Positions 1 through 9,008 of a DNA stretch of 64,000 nucleotides are shown here, in pieces. Location of the stretch: positions 9,055,501 to 9,119,500 of the forward strand of contig NZ_JANADR010000001.1 of the NCBI RefSeq assembly GCF_024199925.1, read 5' to 3'. A program made the position numbers and the translations under genes. Within the stretch, counting starts at the first letter, position 1, and each line of letters starts with the position of its first letter. The notes under the pieces are model-generated. The model was given only the letters and a program-made list of their open reading frames with translations. It did not search any database and was not told the DNA's origin. The stretch comes from Bradyrhizobium sp. CCGUVB1N3 (lineage in GTDB: Bacteria > Pseudomonadota > Alphaproteobacteria > Rhizobiales > Xanthobacteraceae).

Positions 1-486
1 GCAAGCGGCCGGCCAGCGCATCGTCGAGCGAGGCGAGGGGTTCGTCGAGCACCAGCAGGTCGGGCTCGACCGCGAAAGCGCGGGCGAGCGCGACGCGGCG
101 GGCAAGCCCGAGCGACAATTCGCCGGGATAGTGGCTGCGATGGGCTTCCAGCTCGAGGATCTTGAACAGCTCGGAAAGCTTGACGTCGTCGACCTCGGGC
201 GCTGCCAGCCGCACGTTCTGTTCGACCGAGCGCCACGGCAAAAGTCGCGGCTCCTGGAACACCATGCCGATGCGTGCGCTCGGCGGGCGCCTGATGTCGC
301 CCCGAAAATCGTGGTCGAGACCCAGGATGATGCGCAGCATCGTGCTCTTGCCGCAGCCGGACGGGCCGACGAGGACACCGACCTCGCCGGCGCCGAGCGA
401 GAACTTGACCGGCGCGAGCACCTCGTGGGTGCCGCCGGCCGCATTCGTGAAGGTCTTGCCTAAAATGTCGACTTCAAGCCGCACGG
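1..486 (-). CDS. ABC transporter ATP-binding protein, SsuB/TauB type (3' end outside window)
   Basis: Nucleotide-binding subunit of an importer of the nitrate/sulfonate/taurine class. Seen: Walker A GPSGCGKST, Q-loop region FQEPRLLPW, a divergent signature (LSLGLARRVALARA in place of LSGGQ) and Walker B LLVLDEP. A GTG start at 486 gives MRLEVDILGKTF and overlaps the permease stop by 13 bases, as expected for translational coupling. The first 162 codons are present and the C-terminus runs off the left edge. It forms one minus-strand operon with the permease and binding protein that follow. The ligand cannot be read from the sequence. The position beside quinoprotein accessory genes suggests a role linked to alcohol oxidation rather than sulfur, but that is inference. 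Confidence 0.88.
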
Positions 487-1211
487 GGCCGCCACCGGGT
501 TGAGCGGGTTTCAAACGGCTGCACCAGCAGGGTTTCGATGATGAGCACGACCGCCGCGAAGGTCAGCGAATAGGCGAGCAGGCGCGGGGTGTCGAAAAGC
601 TGGAAGGCGACGCCGATCTCGAAACCGACGCCGTTCGGCCGTCCCAAGAGTTCGGCGACCAGCACGATCTTCCAGACCAGCGACAGGCCGGAGCGCGCGG
701 CGGCGGCGACATAGGGCGCAAGCTGCGGCAGCACGACATGGCGGAAGGTGCGCCAGCGCGACATCGCAAACACCGTCGCCATCTCGTCCAGCGAGCGGTC
801 GAGCGCGCGGGTGCCCTCGCGCAAAGTAACCACCGCGGTCGGCAGCTTGTTGATCGCGATCGCCGCGATTGCGGCCGCTTCCGTCAGTCCGGCCCAGATA
901 TAGGCGAGCACGATCACGACCAGTGCCGGCAGGTTGAGCAGCAGGATCAACCAGGGATCGCCGAGGCGGTCGGCGAGCCTGTTGCGGCCCATGAGATAAC
1001 CGATTGCGCTGCCGAGCGACATCGCCAGCGCGAAGGCCAGCGTGACGCGCGCCAGCGTCGCGCCGAGATGCAGGAACAGCGCGCCGGAGGCGGCTTCCGC
1101 GATCATCACGTTGAGCACCGCAGGCGGCGAGGGCAGTTTCGCTCCGCCGACGAACAGCGCGGCGATCCACCAGATCGCGAGGAACAGCGCAAACGAGACG
1201 AGACGCAGCAA
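474..1211 (-). CDS. ABC transporter permease, SsuC/TauC type
   Basis: Integral membrane subunit of 245 residues with about six hydrophobic segments, matching the short permeases of the SsuC/TauC family. The EAA-like loop that contacts the ATPase lies at about residues 143-165 (DEMATVFAMSRWRTFRHVVL). It partners the ATPase gene, which overlaps its 3' end, and the binding protein gene 2 bases upstream. The three-gene order (binding protein, permease, ATPase) is the usual importer layout. Confidence 0.88.
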   Translation of the reverse strand: MLRLVSFALFLAIWWIAALFVGGAKLPSPPAVLNVMIAEAASGALFLHLGATLARVTLAFALAMSLGSAIGYLMGRNRLADRLGDPWLILLLNLPALVVIVLAYIWAGLTEAAAIAAIAINKLPTAVVTLREGTRALDRSLDEMATVFAMSRWRTFRHVVLPQLAPYVAAAARSGLSLVWKIVLVAELLGRPNGVGFEIGVAFQLFDTPRLLAYSLTFAAVVLIIETLLVQPFETRSTRWRPRAA

Positions 1212-1213
1212 CG

Positions 1214-2197
1214 TCAGTCTCCGCCGGGTGCGTGATAGAAGGTGCCGGGATCGAGCTCCGGTGCGGGGCCGACCAGCTCGCGGCCGCCGACCTCGGCGAG
1301 CACGCGATAGAGCACCCGCGCATCGGCCTCTTCGTCGTCGATGCTCCGGTGCGGAATGCCCTCGCGATAGCGGTTGCGATAGGCCTGGAGCAGGGCAGGG
1401 TCACTGGTGCCGGTCAGCGGCGCGATCTTCTCCCAGGCGGCGTCCGAGGTCGTCAGCAGCTCCTTGGCCTTGCGCGACATCGTGATGAAACGCGCCACGA
1501 CGTCGCGGTGGCTCGCCGCCCAGTCTTCGTCGAAGACGTAACCGACCGCAGCGACCGGTCCCTTGGCCCCGAGCTTGGGCAAAATCTCCTCGATGCCGGC
1601 GAGGCGGCGAAAGCCCTTGGCTTCCAACTGGGCGCAGAAATTCCAGAAATTCAGGCTCGCATCCATCTCGCCGTCGAGCGCCTTGGCGGCAAGCAGCGGC
1701 GGGGCGCCATAGACGATGCTGGCGTCCGACTTGAGGTCGATGCCGTCCTGCTTCATCCGCGCCTGTAGCAGCAGCCAGCTCTTGTCGATGGCGCCGCCGG
1801 CGACGCCGAGCCTGCGGCCCTTGAGGTCCGCGAGCGTCTTGATCGGCGAAGAGGCCGGCACCATCACCGCGCCGAGCGCGCTGGAATAGGGATAGAAGGT
1901 CAGCTTGGCGCCGAGCGCGCGCTCGCGCGATACCCACAGCCAGTCCGACAGCATGATGTCGGCATTGCCCGCGCGCATCGCGATCTTGCCGGCTTCGGTG
2001 CTCGCAAGCTCGGTGACCTCGAGCGACAGATTGGCGGCCTTGTCGAGGCCCTGGTCGCGGATCGCAGCCAGTTCCCAGGAGAATGTCCCGGTTTTCTGAA
2101 CCGCGAGGCGGATTGTGTCCGCAGCGTGGCTCGTCCCGCCTTGCGTCAGCGCGAGAGCAATCGATACGGCCAATGTTCGAACCAGGCGTCCCATCAC
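1214..2197 (-). CDS. Periplasmic substrate-binding protein of SsuA/TauA-like ABC importer
   Basis: A 327-residue periplasmic binding protein. An N-terminal signal peptide ends near AHA/AD at residue 25, followed by the start typical of NMT1/SsuA-like proteins (DTIRLAVQKTGTFSWELAAI) and a helix-rich two-lobe body. It is the first gene of the left-edge operon and is transcribed away from the small secreted gene at 2281, so 2198-2280 should hold a divergent promoter. Relatives of this protein often lie beside PQQ-dependent alcohol dehydrogenases in rhizobia (remembered, not checked). Ligand unknown. Confidence 0.85.
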   Translation of the reverse strand: MMGRLVRTLAVSIALALTQGGTSHAADTIRLAVQKTGTFSWELAAIRDQGLDKAANLSLEVTELASTEAGKIAMRAGNADIMLSDWLWVSRERALGAKLTFYPYSSALGAVMVPASSPIKTLADLKGRRLGVAGGAIDKSWLLLQARMKQDGIDLKSDASIVYGAPPLLAAKALDGEMDASLNFWNFCAQLEAKGFRRLAGIEEILPKLGAKGPVAAVGYVFDEDWAASHRDVVARFITMSRKAKELLTTSDAAWEKIAPLTGTSDPALLQAYRNRYREGIPHRSIDDEEADARVLYRVLAEVGGRELVGPAPELDPGTFYHAPGGD

Positions 2198-2280
2198 TTC
2201 CAGGCCATTTCCTTAAGACGTGTGCTTTTCAGAACAATAGGCATAGCATAGTTTCCATCGCAACCAGCGGGAGGACGGCC

Positions 2281-2640
2281 ATGATCTCAGCACGACAGCT
2301 ACGACCGATTGTCGCCGCCTTGGCCGTGCTCGCCGCCACCGCGATGGCCGCACGGGCCGAGGAGGCCAATGATTATCCGACCGCAGCGCGCGCCGAATAC
2401 GTCTATGGTTGTATGAAGGCCAATGGCGAGACCCGGCAGGCGATCGAGCAATGCTCCTGCTCGATCGACGTCGTCGCCTCGATCGTGCCCTATGAACGAT
2501 ATGTCACCGCCGAAACCGCGCTCAGCATGTCTCAGGTACGTGGAAACCTCGGCACCCAGTTTCGCACCTCCGAGCAGGCGACCTCGGCTGTCAATGATTT
2601 GAGGCGCGCCCAGGCCGAAGCCGAGGTGAGGTGTTTCTGA
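2281..2640 (+). CDS. Small secreted protein of quinoprotein accessory island, unknown function
   Basis: I chose the ATG at 2281, preceded by the purine-rich GGGAGGACGGCC, because it starts directly with a signal peptide (MISARQLRPIVAALAVLAAT...ARAEE). An in-frame upstream extension to 2083 is possible but would run through the divergent promoter. The mature part has about 95 residues with four cysteines (YGCMK, QCSCS, RCF), which would suit periplasmic disulfides. I do not recognise a named domain. It sits between the SsuA-like operon and the SoxYZ-like carrier, so a periplasmic role in alcohol oxidation is plausible. Confidence 0.7.
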   Translation: MISARQLRPIVAALAVLAATAMAARAEEANDYPTAARAEYVYGCMKANGETRQAIEQCSCSIDVVASIVPYERYVTAETALSMSQVRGNLGTQFRTSEQATSAVNDLRRAQAEAEVRCF

Positions 2641-2664
2641 CACTTGTCGCACGAGCGGTGCTTT

Positions 2665-2811
2665 CCCTTCTCCCCTTGTGGGAGAAGGTGGCGCGAAGCG
2701 CCGAATGAGGGGTTGTTTCCGCGAACACGATCGCAAGAGATTCACCCGCGGAGAGAGACCCCTCACCCGGCTTCGCTGCGCGAAGCCACCCTCTCCCACA
2801 AGGGGAGAGGG
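2665..2811. repeat. Dispersed rhizobial intergenic inverted repeat
   Basis: Two arms of about 50 bases, each containing CTCCCCTTGTGGGAGA or its complement, face each other around a short spacer and could fold into a long hairpin. It lies between two converging genes (ends at 2640 and 2835), so it may also act as a bidirectional terminator. Similar palindromes are scattered through rhizobial genomes. Confidence 0.8.
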
Positions 2812-2834
2812 TGCGACAGTGCAAATGGCGCCAT

Positions 2835-3665
2835 TCACGTCCCCGGCTTCTCGACGTCCCACTCGTTCCGGAACACGTGTCCGTCCGTATCCGTCGCCTC
2901 GGCGCGGAAACGCTTTGCGCCGGTGGAGACATAGGTGAAGCGGATGTTGGGATCCTCCGAGATCGAGATGCCGCCTTCCACCGCGAGCACGAGGCTGTCG
3001 TCCTGCCAGAGCCGGAGCTGGTTGACGAAGAACGCAGGGACATAGAGCTGCGTGACCTGGTCCATCTGCAAGCCGGAATTGTTGGGATGGCCGATCATGA
3101 TCTGCGCCTCGCGGATCCGGCTGGCGGGCGCTTCATCGGCGCGCGCGAATTGCCGGTAGCGCATCTGGCCGAGCCGGTTTTTGGCTTCCTCGGCATTCTT
3201 CGTCGCCGGCGCGGAGCAGCCGCCGGACGCTTTCACATAGGTCTTGCTCACATAGAGCTGCCCGTCGCTGAGCTCGGCGACGGCGTGGACGTCGGTATAG
3301 TTGTTGACCCGCACGCGCGTTGAGATCTCCGACACGTTGGCGTCTGGCCCGAGCTCGAACTTCACCGCCATCGGCGCCGGGTTGCGGTCGATCACCAGCG
3401 TGATCGCGCGGATGCGCCTGCTGTCGCCGGGCGAAAGCTTTGCGCGCAGCGTGACCGGCACGATGGCCGCATCTTCCGCACGATAAGGCATCTCGATGCC
3501 GATGACGTCATTGCCGTCGTTCATCGGGCGGTTGTTGAAGATGTCCTGCACGAGACCTGGCCAGGGATCATAGGCCTCCTCAGCCCGCGCAGGCGTTGCC
3601 GCGAGCGCCATGCCGAGCAGTGCGGCCGCAAATGTCAGGCGAAGCGAATGTTTGATCATGCGCAC
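2835..3665 (-). CDS. Quinoprotein dehydrogenase-associated SoxYZ-like carrier protein
   Basis: A 276-residue exported protein (signal peptide to about ATPARAEE, residue 30). The N-terminal half resembles SoxY and the C-terminal half SoxZ, fused in one chain. In SoxY the carrier cysteine sits in a GGC motif on a swinging arm; here GGC is at residues 148-150, at the junction of the two halves. This matches a family named for its co-occurrence with PQQ dehydrogenases rather than with sulfur oxidation. Its neighbour at 3708 is a SoxH-like metallohydrolase, transcribed in the same direction 42 bases upstream. The likely job is to carry an unknown group covalently in the periplasm; the substrate is not known. 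Confidence 0.82.
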   Translation of the reverse strand: MRMIKHSLRLTFAAALLGMALAATPARAEEAYDPWPGLVQDIFNNRPMNDGNDVIGIEMPYRAEDAAIVPVTLRAKLSPGDSRRIRAITLVIDRNPAPMAVKFELGPDANVSEISTRVRVNNYTDVHAVAELSDGQLYVSKTYVKASGGCSAPATKNAEEAKNRLGQMRYRQFARADEAPASRIREAQIMIGHPNNSGLQMDQVTQLYVPAFFVNQLRLWQDDSLVLAVEGGISISEDPNIRFTYVSTGAKRFRAEATDTDGHVFRNEWDVEKPGT

Positions 3666-3707
3666 GGCTCTCGCTGGACGAAGCAGGGCGGCAGCGTAGC
3701 GCGCCTG

Positions 3708-4634
3708 CTACTCCCATTCAATTTCCGAAAATGCTGCGGTTGCGTTGCGGGCGTTGTAGTCGTCGAACAATTGCCAGCGTCCACGCTCGCTTGCGCCCGC
3801 CTTGTCCGCAGCCGCCCTGATCGGCTCGCCCTTCTGATTGAGCGCGCGCACGTCGGCGAGCAGGGTTTCGAGATAACGGCGCTCATCGGCGAGCGCTGCG
3901 GGCCAATCGCTCACGGGGCCGTGACCGGGAACGACGCGCTGCGCCGACAAGGTTTCGAGCTGCTTGAGCGCGCCGAGCCAGCCGCGGATGCTCCCGTCCA
4001 TCACGGGAATATGGCCCAGGAAGACGAGATCGCCGGCAAACAGCGTCTTGCTCGTCTCGTCCAGCACGGTCAGGTCATTGTCGCTGTGCGCTGCCGGCCA
4101 GGCCTTCAGGGTGAGACTGCGCGATCCCAGATCGAGCCGCAGCGTATCGGTCACGAGCAGCGTCGGGGGCACGATTCTGACGGGATCGATCAGCTCCGCG
4201 CCCATGGTTCGGCGGAAATTGTCGAGATAGAACGGCCCGCGTGTCGCGAGCGCCTGCGGGAGCTTCGCGTGGCCAACGAAGCTCGCGCCGTCGCGCGCGA
4301 AGGCTATGTTGCCGAAGACGTGGTCGGGATGGCCGTGGGTGTTGATGACATAGCGGATCGGCTTGTCGGTCCGCGCCCGTATGGCGGCGAGCAGCGCTTC
4401 GCCCTCGCGGACGCTTCCGCCGGTGTCGATCACCGCGACCGCGTCCTTGCCGATGACGAAGCCGACATTGGCGATCGCGCCCTGATTCTGCGAATTCATC
4501 AGGGCAATTGACCCGGCGTGCATGAAAATTCCGGGGGCGACTTCGCTCACAGGCAATTCAGGTGGGGTTGCGCGTGCTAGCGTCGGTAGCCCCAGCAGGG
4601 CAAGCACCGCAATCATCCGAGCGACATGCGCCAT
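3708..4634 (-). CDS. Quinoprotein relay system zinc metallohydrolase (SoxH-like, MBL fold)
   Basis: A 308-residue metallo-beta-lactamase-fold hydrolase with a signal peptide (residues 1-22). The zinc motif THGHPDHV places H100, H102, D104 and H105. A later HSDND and FAGDLVF supply the further ligands usual in this fold. It belongs to the SoxH-like group that accompanies SoxYZ-like carriers near quinoproteins, and would act on the carrier-bound substrate in the periplasm. It is transcribed with the carrier gene and divergently from the XoxJ-like gene at 4778. Confidence 0.85.
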   Translation of the reverse strand: MAHVARMIAVLALLGLPTLARATPPELPVSEVAPGIFMHAGSIALMNSQNQGAIANVGFVIGKDAVAVIDTGGSVREGEALLAAIRARTDKPIRYVINTHGHPDHVFGNIAFARDGASFVGHAKLPQALATRGPFYLDNFRRTMGAELIDPVRIVPPTLLVTDTLRLDLGSRSLTLKAWPAAHSDNDLTVLDETSKTLFAGDLVFLGHIPVMDGSIRGWLGALKQLETLSAQRVVPGHGPVSDWPAALADERRYLETLLADVRALNQKGEPIRAAADKAGASERGRWQLFDDYNARNATAAFSEIEWE

Positions 4635-4777
4635 CTTTACGCCTCAGTTCCGATCGTCGCGCGGCATTGCACTGCAGCAAGTCGAGTCACCAAGCGAGTC
4701 GGCAAGAAACTTCGCCAACCATGGCGCGTAAAGTGATCCATGGATAGCATTCAATCAAGAAAACAGGAGGAAGCGCG

Positions 4778-5662
4778 ATGACGGAGGCCGGACGACATCG
4801 TCGCTGGTTGTTCTCGGTGTTGACGATTGCTGCATTAACTGTCGCGGGCGGCGCCGCACGCGCGCAGACCACTGACAGCGGCGATCTTTCGTTCGAGTTG
4901 GTCGATCCCAAAGTGCTGCGCGTCTGCGCCGATCCGCGCAACCTGCCGTTCTCCAACGAGAAGAGCGAAGGTTTCGAGAACAAGCTTGCGGAATTCTTTG
5001 CCGACAAACTCCAGAAGAAGCTCGACTACGTCTTCTTCCCGCAGGCGACCGGTTTCGTGCGCATGACGTTGGGCGCGCATCGTTGCGACGTCATCATGGG
5101 ATTTCCGCAAGGCGATGATCTCGTCCAGGGCACCAATCCCTATTACCGCACGTCCTATGCGCTGATCGCCAAGCAAGGCAGCGGACTCGAGGACGTGGAT
5201 ACGCTCGAGGACGAGCGGCTGAAGGGCAAGCATATCGGCATCATCGCGGGCACCCCGCCGGCGACCAACATGGCGATCGCGGGCCTGATGGCGAACGCAA
5301 AGCCCTATCCGTTGATGATCGACACCCGCTTCGACAATTCGGCGCAGGCGATGGTCGACGATCTCACTGCCGGTAGGATCGATGCCGGCGTGCTGTGGGG
5401 ACCGATGGCGGGCTTCTATGCCAAGAAGGCCGCGCAGCCGCTCCATGTCACGCCGCTGGTGAAGGAAACCACCGGACCGAAGCTCGTCTATCGCATTGGC
5501 ATGGGTGTGCGTCCCGCCGACCAGAACTGGAAGCGGCAGCTCAACCGGCTGATCCAGGATAACCAGGCCGAGATCAACAAGATCCTGGTCGATTTCGGCG
5601 TGCCGCTGCTCGATGAGAGTGACCGGCCGCTCGGCGCGGAGACCGCCAAGAAATCGCAATAA
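4778..5662 (+). CDS. XoxJ/MxaJ-like periplasmic binding protein, quinoprotein-associated
   Basis: A 294-residue protein with a signal peptide (cleavage near ARAQT, about residue 30) and a solute-binding (SBP_bac_3-like) body that opens with LRVCADPRNLPFSN. Proteins of this type are encoded next to methanol dehydrogenases (mxaJ, xoxJ) and are thought to help mature or partner the enzyme rather than transport a solute. The start has a good Shine-Dalgarno (AACAGGAGGAAGCGCG). Here the next gene is the CxxxCW protein and no dehydrogenase follows, which is unusual for a xoxJ. Confidence 0.83.
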   Translation: MTEAGRHRRWLFSVLTIAALTVAGGAARAQTTDSGDLSFELVDPKVLRVCADPRNLPFSNEKSEGFENKLAEFFADKLQKKLDYVFFPQATGFVRMTLGAHRCDVIMGFPQGDDLVQGTNPYYRTSYALIAKQGSGLEDVDTLEDERLKGKHIGIIAGTPPATNMAIAGLMANAKPYPLMIDTRFDNSAQAMVDDLTAGRIDAGVLWGPMAGFYAKKAAQPLHVTPLVKETTGPKLVYRIGMGVRPADQNWKRQLNRLIQDNQAEINKILVDFGVPLLDESDRPLGAETAKKSQ

Positions 5663-5714
5663 CGAAATCGCAATGACGAAATCGCAATGACCCAACCGCC
5701 ATGAGTACGTTCTC

Positions 5715-6278
5715 GTGAAGCGGCATCTAGCCGCTCCGCTCGTTCTCGCCGTGCTTCTGGCGCCGGCGCTCGCGCAGCAGCAGGAGCCGTTCGAGCCGGA
5801 GGGCTATCGCACGGACAACTACCGCGCGCCGGTGCCGGCGACGCTCGCCGGCGCGCGCGTGCTGACGACGGCGGAGGCGGAAGCGATCTGGCGCGAGAAG
5901 AGGGGCGCCTTCATCGACGTGATGCCGCGCCCGCCGAAGCCCAAAAATCTTCCCGTGGGCACGGTCTGGCGCGATACGCCGCGCTTTGACATCCCCGGCA
6001 GCATCTGGCTGCCCGATACCGGCTACGGCGTGCTGCCGCCGGCGATGGACGACTATTTCCGCCGCGGCCTTGAGCGCGCCTCGCATGGCAGCAAGTCGGC
6101 GCTGCTGGTGATCTACTGCCTCGCCGACTGCTGGATGTCGTGGAACGCGGCCAAACGCGCGCTCGCCTATGGCTACGGCAACGTCGCCTGGTATCCCGAG
6201 GGCACCGACGGCTGGGAACGCGCCAGGCTCATGACATCGGAGGCGCAGCCGGAGCCGCGGCCTGACGAAGGCAAGTAG
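5715..6278 (+). CDS. PQQ-dependent catabolism-associated CxxxCW-motif, rhodanese-like protein
   Basis: A 187-residue exported protein (signal MKRHLAAPLVLAVLLAPALA) with a rhodanese-like fold. The loop YCLADCWMSWNAAKRA puts cysteines at 135 and 139 followed by W140, so the spacing is CxxxCW. The family is known from its association with PQQ-dependent alcohol catabolism. The GTG start at 5715 is needed to include the signal peptide; an ATG at 5701 leads to an immediate stop. It follows the XoxJ-like gene by 52 bases and is probably co-transcribed. Confidence 0.82.
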   Translation: MKRHLAAPLVLAVLLAPALAQQQEPFEPEGYRTDNYRAPVPATLAGARVLTTAEAEAIWREKRGAFIDVMPRPPKPKNLPVGTVWRDTPRFDIPGSIWLPDTGYGVLPPAMDDYFRRGLERASHGSKSALLVIYCLADCWMSWNAAKRALAYGYGNVAWYPEGTDGWERARLMTSEAQPEPRPDEGK

Positions 6279-6298
6279 CTGGCGCGCGCGAGGCGCCC

Positions 6299-6601
6299 CT
6301 ATTTCGCCTTTTGCAGCTTGGTGATGGTCTTGCTGCCGTTGGCGTCAGTGGAGAAGCTCACGCGATCGCCGGCATGGACGCTCTCGAGCATGCCTGCATC
6401 CTTGGCCTTGAACTCCTGCACAGGGCCGGTCGCACCGCCATTGGCGCCGACCGTGCCGCCCTGCACCTCCTGGATCGAAATGGTGCTGTTGAGCCGATCG
6501 ATCTTGGTGATCATTCCGTTCATGTTGTCTTCGGCGACGGCCGCCGAGGCAAGCAAGCCGATGGCCGCAGCGCTGGCGAGAAGGAGTTTTGCTGTTCCCA
6601 T
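6299..6601 (-). CDS. Small periplasmic CusF-like (copper-binding type) protein
   Basis: About 100 residues with a signal peptide (MGTAKLLLASAAAIGLLASAAVAED), then a small beta-barrel-like sequence containing MITKID, VHAGDRVSFS and ITKLQ, the pattern of CusF/YdeI-type proteins. The ATG at 6601 is supported by GGGAGG six bases upstream; an upstream extension lacks a signal peptide. Methionines M29, M32 and M70 could bind metal, but the usual CusF Met/His set is incomplete, so metal binding is uncertain. Confidence 0.65.
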   Translation of the reverse strand: MGTAKLLLASAAAIGLLASAAVAEDNMNGMITKIDRLNSTISIQEVQGGTVGANGGATGPVQEFKAKDAGMLESVHAGDRVSFSTDANGSKTITKLQKAK

Positions 6602-6739
6602 CGAGGCCTCCCGACGTCTAGGATTCACTTCGACAAGACATCTTAAATAGATTTGGTTCCGGCCGAGAGTGTGGCAAAGGCTCACGATTCCCGCCGGGCA
6701 GCTGGAACCTTGTTTGCACAGGCGTCAGCGAGGCTGACG

Positions 6740-7354
6740 CTATTCCATTTCCTGCTGGATCACGCGTCCGAGCGCGAACAGGCGCTGGTCGATCGCGGTC
6801 GGCACCTCGCAAACGAAGCGAACCACCTTGCGGCGGTCCTCGAAGATGCGGGTTTCCCAGATCAACTGATTGGACAGTGCGTCGATCTTGGCGTCGTCGC
6901 GTGGGGTAGCGCCCTGCAACTTCTGGAGTTCGATGGTGTCGTCGCGGACCTTATCGGCGGCCTCGCGCTGCTTGCGACTGACACGCTCGAGCCCGTTCAT
7001 CACCGAGGAGCGCTGGGCGTTGAGCGTGTCGAACAGGCCGGCGAACAGGAGCTTGGCGTTCGCAGTCTTGTCGGAGGCGGAGCTCGCCAAAAACTCCTTC
7101 ACGGATTTTTCGGCGTCATCCAGCGGCGTCTTTCGCGCCGCCAGCTTCGACACCAGTGCGCCGACCTTGGCGTTGTCCTTCCACTTGTCCTGCACGTCGT
7201 CGAGCGGTGGGCCTGCCCAGACCGCGGCGAGCGAGACTTCCGGGACTTTTGCCTGCGTGCAGGGCCAGTCGGGATAGCGCGGATCGGCTGCCCGCGAGGC
7301 CGCGGTCGATGCCGCGAGCGCCAGGGCGGCTATGATCACGATCCGGAATCTCAT
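6740..7354 (-). CDS. Secreted helical protein, last gene of quinoprotein ABC operon
   Basis: A 204-residue protein with a signal peptide (residues 1-22, AASRAADPR), one CxxxK segment near the start (PDWPCTQAKVPEVSL) and long amphipathic helices. It overlaps the permease gene by 4 bases, so it belongs to the 11178-to-6740 operon. The start of the mature protein (PRYPDWPCTQAKVP) is a pattern I associate with conserved hypothetical proteins in PQQ-alcohol clusters. No enzymatic motif is visible. It is likely a periplasmic accessory protein. Confidence 0.75.
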   Translation of the reverse strand: MRFRIVIIAALALAASTAASRAADPRYPDWPCTQAKVPEVSLAAVWAGPPLDDVQDKWKDNAKVGALVSKLAARKTPLDDAEKSVKEFLASSASDKTANAKLLFAGLFDTLNAQRSSVMNGLERVSRKQREAADKVRDDTIELQKLQGATPRDDAKIDALSNQLIWETRIFEDRRKVVRFVCEVPTAIDQRLFALGRVIQQEME

Positions 7355-8202
7355 CCTTCGCCTCCCGCGGGCCCGCGTCGCGCCAGCCCTCGCGACGGAT
7401 CATAGGCATAGATCGCGCCGATCATGAAGGCGATTGTGCAGGTCGCGACCACCGCCAGCGAGATCCAGTTGACCTGCCCATAGAGTGCAAAGCGGATCAG
7501 CTCGACCGCATGGGTGAACGGATTGGCCTGGCAGACATAGTAGAGATACGGGCTGCCTTCCTGCAGCCGCCACAGCGGGTAGAGAGCCGACGAGGCAAAG
7601 AACATCGGGAAGATGACGAAGTTCATCACGCCGGCGAAATTTTCGAGCTGCTTGATGCCGGAGGAGATCAGCATCCCCAGCGATCCCAGCATCAGGCCCG
7701 ACAGCACCAGCGCCGGCAGCACGGTGAGGTAGCCGAGTGGCGGCGGCGTGATGTCCCAGGCCCAGGCGATGACCAGGAACGCGTAGACCTGCAAGAGCGA
7801 CACCGCGGTGCCCGCGAGCAGCTTGCAGAACAGCAGAAACCAGCGGGGCAGCGGGCTCACCAAGAGCGTGCGCATATTCCCCATCTCGCGGTCATAGACC
7901 ATCGAGAGCGAGGACTGCATGCCGTTGAAGAGCTGGATCATCGCCATCAGCCCCGGCGCGATATAGACCTCGTAGAGGATGTAGGTCTCGTAAGGAGGGA
8001 TGATCGAGATGCCGAGCACCTGGCGAAAGCCGGCAGCGAAGATGAACAGCCAGACCAGAGGCCGCACCAGCGCCGAGACGAAACGCTCGCGCTGATGCAG
8101 GAAGCGCAGGCCTTCGCGCCAGACGATGCCGGTGAGGCAGGTCATGTAGGCCGAGAGCGGGAAGCCGCGTGGCGTGGCCTCGCGCGTGGTGATGCTGCTC
8201 AT
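7351..8202 (-). CDS. ABC-2 type permease, PQQ-alcohol-associated export system
   Basis: A 283-residue membrane protein with six hydrophobic segments and the ABC-2 pattern (RMxLLVSPLPRW-like segment, here MRTLLVSPLPRW, in the long second loop). It resembles permeases found with PQQ-dependent alcohol dehydrogenases. It overlaps the ATPase gene by 4 bases and the downstream secreted protein gene by 4 bases. With the ATPase it should form an exporter or remodelling complex whose cargo is unknown. Confidence 0.85.
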   Translation of the reverse strand: MSSITTREATPRGFPLSAYMTCLTGIVWREGLRFLHQRERFVSALVRPLVWLFIFAAGFRQVLGISIIPPYETYILYEVYIAPGLMAMIQLFNGMQSSLSMVYDREMGNMRTLLVSPLPRWFLLFCKLLAGTAVSLLQVYAFLVIAWAWDITPPPLGYLTVLPALVLSGLMLGSLGMLISSGIKQLENFAGVMNFVIFPMFFASSALYPLWRLQEGSPYLYYVCQANPFTHAVELIRFALYGQVNWISLAVVATCTIAFMIGAIYAYDPSRGLARRGPAGGEG

Positions 8203-9008
8203 GCGCCGCCTCCCGGCATCGTCTGCGCCCCGGTGAGGCGCATGAAGGCGGAATTGACGTCCTGCGCGCCGACCTCGGCGATGACGCGGCCGACCGGTCC
8301 CTTCGCCAGCACCTTGCCCTGGTGCAGCACGACGAGGTCGTCGCTCGCCGTGATCTCGTCGAACAGATGCGTGGCCCAGAGCACGCCGATGCCTTGTTCG
8401 GTCACGAGCTGGCGGACATGGCTGATGATGTCGGCGCGGGCCTTGACGTCGAGGCCGACGGTCGGCTCGTCAAGCAGCAACAGGCGCGGCCGGTGCAGCA
8501 GCGCGCGCGCGATCTCGAGCCGCCGCATCTGCCCGCCCGAGAGATCGCGTACCTTGTTGCCGGCACGCTCAGTGAGCCCGATGCGGCCGAGTAGCTCCGC
8601 GGTGCGCGCGCTGGCCTCGCGCCGGCTGATGCCGTGAAGGGCTGCGTGATAGAGCAGGTTCTGCGTCAGCGACAGATCGAGATCGAGCGTGCGCGGCTGG
8701 AACACGACGCCGAGCAGCCGCAGCGCCTCGCCGGGATTTCGGCTGATGTCATGGCCGAAAATGCCGACGCGACCGGTCTGGATCCCGAACAGGCGAGTGA
8801 TCAGCGAGAATAGCGTGCTCTTGCCGGCGCCGTTGAGGCCGAGCAATGCCGTGAAGCTCGCGGGCGCAACCGTGAAGGAGACATCGATCAGCGCGCGGCG
8901 CGCCCCATAGGCGTGGCTGATGCCGTCGATCGACAGCGCCGGCACGGCGGCCGGATCAGGCCTGGGTGCGCTTTCGGTCGAAGCAGCGATGGGGGCGGGT
9001 GTCGTCAT
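8199..9008 (-). CDS. ABC transporter ATP-binding protein, PQQ-alcohol-associated
   Basis: A 269-residue ATPase with Walker A GLNGAGKST, signature LSGGQMRRLEIARAL, Walker B LLLLDEPTVGLD and H-loop WATHLFDE. This is the NodI/CcmA-like arrangement that pairs with ABC-2 permeases. It overlaps both neighbours by 4 bases (ATGA type), which makes co-translation likely. Confidence 0.9.
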   Translation of the reverse strand: MTTPAPIAASTESAPRPDPAAVPALSIDGISHAYGARRALIDVSFTVAPASFTALLGLNGAGKSTLFSLITRLFGIQTGRVGIFGHDISRNPGEALRLLGVVFQPRTLDLDLSLTQNLLYHAALHGISRREASARTAELLGRIGLTERAGNKVRDLSGGQMRRLEIARALLHRPRLLLLDEPTVGLDVKARADIISHVRQLVTEQGIGVLWATHLFDEITASDDLVVLHQGKVLAKGPVGRVIAEVGAQDVNSAFMRLTGAQTMPGGGA

